Source: Symbiodinium natans (taxonomy: Eukaryota > Sar > Dinophyceae > Suessiales > Symbiodiniaceae). Taken from it: a DNA stretch of 64,000 bases. Positions 21,371-29,000 of the stretch are shown in pieces (within the stretch, counting starts at the first letter, position 1; the number at the start of each line of letters is the position of its first letter). The stretch lies in contig CAJNDS010002693.1 in NCBI GenBank assembly GCA_905221605.1, forward strand, positions 214,782-278,781, in the 5' to 3' direction. The notes under the pieces were generated by a model. It saw nothing but the letters and a program-made list of their open reading frames with translations, searched no databases and was not told the DNA's origin. Position numbers and translations under genes: made by a program.

Positions 21371-23036
21371 GGCAGCCACGCAAAACACAAAGTCCAAATG
21401 TCGACTTACCCGCGTGCCTGCTAAGGGGCATTGTGGAGACATTGCATGTGGACTGGGCATATTAAGGCTCACCTGCCCTGACACACGATAGAAAACAAAA
21501 ACGTGGACAGAAGTCGAGCTTGAATGGGTAACATCTGCCAAGGAAACGGCCAGAAAGAGAAAGAAACAGGTGCCTGCAATTATGCGTTTCTGCTTGAAGC
21601 CACAAGAAATTAATGCTGCGGCCACAAGTCAGGGTAACGCTTTTCGGAACTGCACACCACAGATCGTTGTTCGCCTGTTCCCTCCGCCGCCACACTCCAA
21701 AGCAGTTTATAAAGTGTTCCTTGTTGTGGCCGTAATGGCTTGGTGACTTAATACTGCAGATACCCACTTAGTCAATGTTTTTTCCAGCAAATTCTCCCCT
21801 TCCATTCTCCAAGAAGGAATGCTTGGGAATTGGCACACAGCGTTGTACTATTCTTGGCGGGCATAACTGGGCCCATGGCACACCAACCTCCACGGGCAGC
21901 CATACCGCCAATTCACAATTAAAAACAGAAAGAATTTAAGCTCTCACGCAAAACGCGTTGATTCTTTCTGATCTCCTTGGTACAAAGGCCGGGCTGGTCG
22001 CAGCCAAAGCGGCACCTGAGCGCTATTGCTCCAAATATTCCAAGGGGTAGAAAGGTAGAGCAGCCTTGGAGAAGCAAAGCGCTGCCGCTTTTGGAAGGTT
22101 GGCACTGACTTATTTCGTGCGTCTGTGTGTGGGACCTTTGGAAAAAACCAGACTTCGTTCTCTGTTTGGAACAGCTTTGCAAGGGAGTGCAAGACATTTT
22201 TTTTTGAAGCATTCTATGTGCATTTTCGCATGTGATCGCTTTTGGTACATGTTGCTTGCTTCTGTTCAGTGTGCAGTTCAGAGCCGCACAAAAAAAAAAA
22301 CACTCTGCTTTGCCTTGAATCACATTTGTCAGTCTCATTTATCTGCAATGTCAAACTGTTTTATTTTATTTTTTCCGAAATTGAAAAATCTGTGACTGTC
22401 CTTCACATTGGCTAAAGCGGGCAAGAGACGGGTGCCAATGTGAGAGAGGGAGGGAAATGACCCTGAAGAGGGGGGTTGGACGACGCAGGAACTTGCATTT
22501 TTTTTGCAAGATCTGTGTTGAAGATCGCTTGCTTTTGTCTAGATTGTTGGCATGCTTGGCTCAGATTTGCTTCTCGAGAACCCTTGCAGGAAGCAATTTA
22601 AAGCAATCTGTGTGTTGCATCTGTTTCAACGCAACAAGGTGGACGTGAAAAGGACGGTAGGAATAGAGGCCACAAACATTTTTCTTGAGCAGCTCAGTTT
22701 TCCCAATTTTGACTTTAAGTGCCTTGTATGCTTAGACTTGGCATGGCAGAGACACAGAATGGGCTTTAGCATCAACCTGATGGGCTCAAGCATCCAAACG
22801 CAGGCTTGTCAGCGCCTGTGTGCACCGTGGATTTGTGTGAGAGTGTGGAAGAGCGTTAAGGTTGCACAAGTCTTTTTCTGAAACCCATTACGGTTTAAGA
22901 AGAATCTAACATGCATGGAAAGCTTTGGAAACGGCTGGTCCATGCGTGGGCCGCTTGCAAAGGTTGCCCGGTTGGCACGTGCGTACAAGACGGCAGAAAT
23001 CTTCGACGGAAGTCGCATTCAAGGGAAATATTGATC
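21371..23036. other. Intergenic stretch left of the copia element
   Basis: No recognisable gene. From 22912 an open frame begins and would continue across the copia insertion point in the reconstructed empty site, but it matches nothing I know. Confidence 0.4.
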
Positions 23037-23041
23037 GCAAG
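23037..23041. repeat. Target site duplication GCAAG (left)
   Basis: GCAAG immediately precedes the 5' LTR and also immediately follows the 3' LTR (41189-41193). Five bases is the usual Ty1/copia duplication. Confidence 0.85.
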
Positions 23042-23398
23042 TGTAGAAGTTCGAGAACTGTGCGTCATCCTGTAAGACACGGTGAGTTTTGCAGTTTGCA
23101 GTTTTGTGTGCATGGCTTGGAGTCTGCTTAGCTTTTGAAGTTTTCCCAGTAGCCTGAGGACGATTAGTGGTGCAGGAATGACTCGAGGGTGTTTTGGAGG
23201 TCTTTTAAGCCGAGCTGTCAAGTTGGAGAGCTGTGATACGTTTTCCACTTTGGCTCAAGTGACAAGCACTGGTGTGAGTGCTGCAAGCCAAAACAGAAGT
23301 GTTGTCCGAGTGTCTGAGCTTGTTTGCTTGGTTTGGACTTGTGTGAGTTGGCTTGGTTGCATCCTTGGTGCCTTGCTTGGCATCTTGGGTTTTTAACG
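23042..23398 (+). repeat. copia 5' LTR (357 bp)
   Basis: Begins TGTAGAAGTTCGAG and ends TTTTTAACG. The same sequence recurs at 40787-41188. The end is CG where copia LTRs normally end CA. Confidence 0.9.
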
Positions 23399-23412
23399 TG
23401 GTAGCAGAGCGT
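23399..23412 (+). promoter_or_regulatory. Primer binding site, initiator-Met-tRNA type
   Basis: TGGTAGCAGAGCG directly abuts the 5' LTR. The common plant copia primer site is TGGTATCAGAGC, complementary to the 3' end of initiator tRNA-Met; one base differs here. Confidence 0.75.
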
Positions 23413-23441
23413 GGAAGCGTGTGTGCTTGAGTTGTCTTGGT

Positions 23442-25319
23442 ATGGAGGGCCGTGGAAGGCCATCGTACTACTACATAGGTGAGGGTGAACCCGGAATGCT
23501 TCGTGAGAGAGGCAGGAGAGGGGCTGAGCCTCCCTATGAGAGGCCTTCAGGGTCTAGACACTCGTCAGTTCCACCAAGGAACCCCGTTGTCGGTAGTGGA
23601 GTTGCTTTCAGCCCGATGTCGAACTTGTCGGGCGCAGTGCATCCCACAGGAAGCCCGGTGGTTGGTTCTCCGACTGCTATGGGCACCCCCATACCGGCAA
23701 TGGCTTCACCCATGTCACCACCAGGTTTGGTGCCACCACCGCCTGCAGCAGTGGACCCCGTTGCCGTTCAGGCAGCCCTGGGATCCCAGCTTCTGGTTCA
23801 GACAGTGCAGCAGCAGCAGCAGCAGATATCTCAAATGATGTCGCTGGTGCAGCAGCTGGTCCAGGACCGGACAAGTGCTGAGAAGAAAGGCAAGGGAGCT
23901 GGTAGCTTGAGTAGCATCAGTGACAGCGTGGACCATGCCATGGAGGTTGATGATGGGAACGGCGCTCCTATCAGGAATCCTAAGGCAGACTCATATGTGC
24001 CGAAGTTGCCCATGTTGGATGGTGGACGCATGAACAAGGGTCGGCGTGCCGAGATCGAAGCATGGGTTGAGTACCTTGAAGTGTTTTTGCCATGGATTGC
24101 CTTGTTTGATGATAGGATACCGTCGGAAGTGCAGGCTTGTTTTGTGAAAGATAAGCCCATCCTGAACAAAGACTTGGCGAAAGGAGAGAGCATCAGGAGT
24201 ACCAGAGTGTTCCTTTTCCTTCGGCAGTCCTTTGCGAACTTTTCCCGTGGGCTTGACATTTTGAAGCAAGTTGAGCGTGAACAGCTTGGTGTTCCGGCAG
24301 GCTATGAGGCGTTGAGGCGCTTGCATCAGGATCTGTCGGTTTGCTCGAGGATAGAAGCCTCGACCTTGCGAGAAGAGATGTTGAGATACCAACCCCCTGC
24401 CTCTACGAAGGATCGTCCTTTGGAAGTGTTTCGCAGCGTGCAGGTTGAGCTTGCAAAGTATGGTCGACTTGTTGCTGCGTTCCCAGACCTTGCGTTGAGT
24501 GAAGCGGATCAGAGCATGATTGTGTTGAAAGGTCTTGACGCGGATGTGAAGAGGTACATCTTGTTGCATGCGAAGATTGACTCCATGAGTGAACTTGAGA
24601 CTGCGATCAAGTTCTACGACGCAAACATCAAGATCCTTACCTTCGCTGATTCCGGGCGAGGTCGAGACCGCAGGAACAACAACGACATAGCGAATCCGCT
24701 GAACTTCAAGGGCGATGGAAAGGGGAAGGACAAGGGGAAGGACAAGGGGAAAGATAAAGGAAAGGACAAAGGGAAGGACAAGGGAAAGGACAAAGGTCGC
24801 TCAGGAAAGGACAAGCATGACAAGAAAGGGGAGAAAGGTGGAAAGGGGAACGCTACTCAAGACCCTGGGAAAGGGGGCGGTGGTAGTTCTGGTAGTGACC
24901 CAAAGCACGACAAGCGTGCCAACGTGAAGTGCTACAACTGCAATGAATTGGGGCACTATTCAAACCGATGCCCCAAGAAAGCGGCCAAAGGTGTGGCGGC
25001 AGCAGCGACGCTTCTCGAACCGCAATTGGCGGCTTTGACCTTGGAGGGCCCGCACGTGTTTGCAGCGGCAGTTGGTTGCGAGTTCTTTGATATCGCTCAG
25101 GGAGATTCCGACAATGAGTCGAGCTTGAGCGATGGTGATTGGGAAGCCTTTGGAAGGTCGTGGTTGTTGGAGAGTTCAGAGGCCACAGTTGAGCTTGGAA
25201 CCTCGCAGCTTGGAAGCCTAGAGACCCCCGTTGAGCTCGAGAAGGCCCCAGTTGAGCTTGGAACATCGCAGCTTGGAAGCCTAGAGACTGCCGTTGAGCT
25301 CGAGAAGGCCCCAAGTTGA
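23442..25319 (+). CDS. gag: copia Gag (nucleocapsid), C-terminally frameshifted
   Basis: The start is taken as ATG 23442 (625 aa); the frame opens slightly upstream. Visible parts are a Pro/Met/Ser-rich N-terminus, a short polyglutamine run (about residues 123-129), a central Gag-like helical region, a Lys-Asp-Gly-Lys repeat tract (about 426-456) and a CCHC zinc knuckle, CYNCNELGHYSNRC (C497, C500, H505, C510). The end runs into a 21-residue repeat (VELGTSQLGSLETPVELEKA). In the second to third copy the codon string CCCAGTT has become CCCAAGTT; the extra A creates the TGA stop at 25317 and moves the rest of the repeat to the next frame. Gag would package the element RNA in cytoplasmic particles. 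The stop is therefore probably a mutation or an assembly error, unless frameshifting is programmed here. Confidence 0.85.
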   Translation: MEGRGRPSYYYIGEGEPGMLRERGRRGAEPPYERPSGSRHSSVPPRNPVVGSGVAFSPMSNLSGAVHPTGSPVVGSPTAMGTPIPAMASPMSPPGLVPPPPAAVDPVAVQAALGSQLLVQTVQQQQQQISQMMSLVQQLVQDRTSAEKKGKGAGSLSSISDSVDHAMEVDDGNGAPIRNPKADSYVPKLPMLDGGRMNKGRRAEIEAWVEYLEVFLPWIALFDDRIPSEVQACFVKDKPILNKDLAKGESIRSTRVFLFLRQSFANFSRGLDILKQVEREQLGVPAGYEALRRLHQDLSVCSRIEASTLREEMLRYQPPASTKDRPLEVFRSVQVELAKYGRLVAAFPDLALSEADQSMIVLKGLDADVKRYILLHAKIDSMSELETAIKFYDANIKILTFADSGRGRDRRNNNDIANPLNFKGDGKGKDKGKDKGKDKGKDKGKDKGKDKGRSGKDKHDKKGEKGGKGNATQDPGKGGGGSSGSDPKHDKRANVKCYNCNELGHYSNRCPKKAAKGVAAAATLLEPQLAALTLEGPHVFAAAVGCEFFDIAQGDSDNESSLSDGDWEAFGRSWLLESSEATVELGTSQLGSLETPVELEKAPVELGTSQLGSLETAVELEKAPS

Positions 25320-25692
25320 GCTTGGAACATCGCAGCTTGGAAGCCTAGAGACCCCCGTTGAGCTTGAGAAGGCCCCAGTTGAGCTTGGAACATCGCAGCT
25401 TGGAAGCCTAGAGACCCCCGTTGAGCTTGAGAAGGCCCCAGTTGAGCTTGGAACGTCGCAGCTTGGAAGCCTAGAGAACCCCGTTGAGCTTGAGCAGGCC
25501 CCAGTTGAGCTTGGAACGTCGCAGCTTGGAAGCCTAGAGAACCCCGTTGAGCTTGAGAAGGCCCCAGTTGAGCTTGGAACGTCGCAGCTTGGAAGCCTAG
25601 AGACCCCCGTTAAGCTTGAGAAGGCCCCAGTTGAGCTTGAAACGTCGCAGCTTGGAAGCCTAGAGACCCCCGTTGAGCTTGAGAAGGCCCCG
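25188..25692 (+). repeat. 63-bp coding tandem repeat, eight copies
   Basis: Eight head-to-tail copies of a 63-bp unit encoding VELGTSQLGSLETPVELEKA plus P. Substitutions between copies are few (T/N, E/K, K/Q). One extra A near 25314 shifts the frame after copy two. Confidence 0.9.
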
Positions 25693-26031
25693 TCGACGCT
25701 TGGTGAGCATGGATTGAGTGAATTTTATTTTCATGACATGAGCATGGCAGCCCCGCATGTGACACATGGTAGCAGCTCTGAAGCCATGGACTGGTGGTTG
25801 CTGGACTCCGGAGCGTCGACGCACCTGATCAGCGAGGAGACACTGCAGCATGTGCAAGTGCTGAGCCTGAGTGAGCATGTTGGTAGAGATTGTGTGACTG
25901 CCACGGGTGCTTCCATAGGGGTTCAGAAGAGTGCTGTGGTTCGCGTTTGCTTTGCCGTTGAGAGATCCAGTCCTATCGTCGTTGAGTTCGAAGCCCTGGT
26001 TGCACCTGTGCGATTTAATTTAATCTCCTGA
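25294..26031 (+). CDS. copia repeat region plus aspartic protease
   Basis: The frame is one base ahead of gag. It starts with six more copies of the 21-residue repeat and then encodes a retropepsin: WWLLDSGASTHLISEE, where D-S-G-A (Asp codon at 25804) is the catalytic triad of copia proteases. The flap region follows (VTATGASIGVQ) and then FEALVAPVRFNLIS. The frame closes at 26029-26031; three stops lie within 25 bp, while the natural continuation (LGRLLNRNWTVSF) is open in the gag/pol frame. One base therefore appears to be missing at about 26027-26030. The protease would cleave the Gag-Pol polyprotein. Confidence 0.75.
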   Translation: MSSRRPQVELGTSQLGSLETPVELEKAPVELGTSQLGSLETPVELEKAPVELGTSQLGSLENPVELEQAPVELGTSQLGSLENPVELEKAPVELGTSQLGSLETPVKLEKAPVELETSQLGSLETPVELEKAPSTLGEHGLSEFYFHDMSMAAPHVTHGSSSEAMDWWLLDSGASTHLISEETLQHVQVLSLSEHVGRDCVTATGASIGVQKSAVVRVCFAVERSSPIVVEFEALVAPVRFNLIS

Positions 26032-26087
26032 GCCTAGGACGACTCCTGAATAGGAATTGGACAGTCTCTTTTGCCCCCCATCTCCAC

Positions 26088-29000
26088 GTGCAAGCTGGTG
26101 GTTTTAAATTTAAGGCTGTGTGGTCCAACAACTGTTGCTGGTTGCAAAGTCATGCGGTGGCACGGGCCTGTTTGGTGTCTCAAGAACAGAGCGCAGCGCA
26201 GCAGATTGCAGACCTCTCGTGTACGAGGCCTTCCGCAGCCCGAGAAGATGGCCTCCTCCAGCGAAAGCGAAGTGGAATGGCGCATGGAAGGGAAGGACAA
26301 AGGGAAGCTGGTCCGGAGAGTCGTTGCGACTCAAGCGGCCTCAATCTCGGTGGGAGAAGAGGACTTCGAGGAGAGCACCCGGTTGGCCACAGCTACGTCC
26401 ACGGAGACAGAGGGCGCAATCCTCTTGGTGCCCGCGGATGCCGAGTCCCAGGTGGTGTTGAAGCCGGGCGAGATCGAGACCCCAGGACCCGCCAAAGTTC
26501 CTCAGCAGAAGCCCATGCCAAAGAAGCCGAAAGTGAAGAAGATGCCCCAGAAGCCCCTCGTGAAGAGAATGCCAAAGGCAGCGAGCTCTTCGTCGACAAA
26601 GAGGACCCCCGTGAAGCTGGTGCCTCGTTCCGATCGCCAGCAGCCGTGGTTGACGTTGTGGAGTGCAAGTTCAAGGGCAGTGAAGAAGCAGAAGCTCAAG
26701 GAAAGCCGCATGACGTCAGCTGCAAAGTCCGATTTGAACCGCTTTCGCAAGGAGAAGAAGGGCCCAGAGAGACGGACGCTGGAGGAGCACCTCAAGGAGC
26801 ATTTTTTGCAGTGCCTGGACCGCAAGGCCCCCTACACTGTGACGACCATCTCCGAGATCATCAAGGAGAAAGCAAAGCCCCCGAGCCCACCGAGGAAGGA
26901 AGCCGACTCCCCGGGGTACCCGGAAAGGTTGCCTACCCCTCCGCGGGTTCCGCCACGTCGACGCTTGCCCACGCCTCCGAGGAATCCGACATCGCCAAGG
27001 GCCAGCGCATCACGGGCACCAGCTACGCCGCCAAAGACATCGCCATTGCCACCACCACCGACCAATCCCGGAACGCCTACTTCGAGTGGATGGAGTGTGG
27101 TGACGGACCGAAAGCGCTGAGTGCAGTCAGCCAGAAAGGATCTTCCCAGGCAGTGGCGAGCAGCAAAAGTCTTGATGTGCTTGATGGTTGTGCTTGCGCT
27201 TGTGATGTTGGCATGAGTGGCATGGTTGGCATGAGTGGCATGGTTGGCATGAGTGGCATGGTTGAGCATGTGTGTGTTGGTGAGCTTGATCAGGAGAAAG
27301 CACCGGCCCCAGACGGCGACCAGGCGTGGTTGCTGCGTGGTGATCAGGAGTTGCTTCACCAGGAGTTGTGGGGAAAGGTTCACCGTGAGCATGTGTTGCG
27401 AAGTCATGTTCCTTTTAATTCCAGCTGTGAGCATTGCGTGCGTGGTAGAGGTCTTGAACCAGCTAGAAAAATCGAGAGGGATTCCGGAGAGGGAGCCCAA
27501 AAGGAGGTTCAGATCGACAAGTTCTTCTACAAGGGGATTTGGTTCCTGGTGTTGGTGCTTGTTGGTTGCTTTGCCATCGGAACAGTGATGTACCGTGAAG
27601 TTTCAGGACCGCGTGGAGCAGCAGCGCGTGAGGTGATGCTTGGAGAGATGTCGGCGTGGGGACGTAGTGTTGGCTTGGTTGGAGTTGAAGCGCGTGACTT
27701 GTCGGTTTGCGTGAAGTCGGATCTTGAGGGGGTGGTGAAGAACCTTGCTCAGGGTTTTGCTGATACCATGACCGTTGGTGCGGTTGAGGTGTCTGATGTT
27801 CCGGTTGGTCGGCACGCCCCGGTTGCAGAGAGGGCCATCCGAACACTGAAGGAAAACGCGAACACGTTGTGCGCCGGATTGGAGCAAGTTGGCCTAGAGC
27901 CATGTGGCAGAGGAGTCAGCTTTCTTCTCTCTCACTGTGCTCAGGCACACAACCGCTACCAAATCCAGCCTGGATCGGCAATGACTCCTGAACAACGTAG
28001 TTTAAGAACTATGAGGCAGCCTCGGGCGATATACGTCTGGGGAGCGTCAGTCTTGGCCACACCTCCGCCGAGTCTACGACAATTCATCACGGGCAGATAT
28101 GGGCAGGCTGCCTACTTAGGCCCTGAAGTCGCGGGTGGCAGCCATCTGGTGCAGTTCCGACTGAAGGATGGTTCGTTGAAGATTGCCCGGTCAGCCCGAA
28201 TCAGGATGTTGGTGCCCATGACCTTTGAGTTGTCAGCCTTGCGTGGTATTTGCCGTATGTTGCCCGAGCGTGCTGGTGACGTTGTGCGTGGCTTGCCAGC
28301 GGTTGATCAAGGGAACATGCGTGATCTTCCAATCCCAAACACCGAGACTCGCGGACCGCCAGCATCGTGGGTCGAGGAAAATGGCAGGACCCCGAGGTGT
28401 CGAGCGTGTCGATTGAGGGGTGTTCCGGCGGACAAGGCGTGGCACACTCAGAAGTGTCGTGACAGATACGCTGCGTACGTGAAGAGCTCTTTTGATCCGA
28501 GTCAGTTTGTGCTTGATGATGCCCAACATGAGTTGGAGATCGAAGGAGTTGAGCTTGATCTTGGTTCGCGTGCTTTTGGTGAGCTTGACGTCGGGTTGGA
28601 GTTGCCTGATGATGTGCAGGACTATGAACCGACTGAAGATGAGGGAGAGCGAGGCCTCGGGGAGCCCTTCTTGCCTGAAGGGGTGCTTGAGGGTGAACTT
28701 CGTCCCGGAGACCCTGTTGGAGTTGAACCTGCAGCTTCAGAAGAGGCTGACTTCATGGAAGTTGAGCCAGAAAGCCTGGATCGGGTGCCAGAGCCAGAGT
28801 CCGATGCCATGGTCAACAACGTCTTGTTCCGTGAGTCGTTGGGTTTCGCCGCTGTTGCAAATCCCAGTACCGGAGGACAGACAGTGAAGCTTGGTGGTGA
28901 GACTCTTGTGGTTGAAATGCCCTCATCTTCCAAGGATGATGTCACCGGACATGCATTGGACCTTGGTCTGACATACGAAGGCATGTTGCGTGAGTTGAGT

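Noticed and set aside
23810-23830. CAG run in gag as a disease-type repeat expansion
   Set aside because: Only about seven mixed CAG codons giving a short Gln run, ordinary for Gag-like low-complexity regions.
24614-25393. Minus-strand frames opposite copia gag with Ser-Phe-Pro-Leu or Gly-Phe-Gln-Ala repeats
   Set aside because: Mirror translations of the Lys-Asp-Gly-Lys and 21-residue repeats of the real plus-strand gene.
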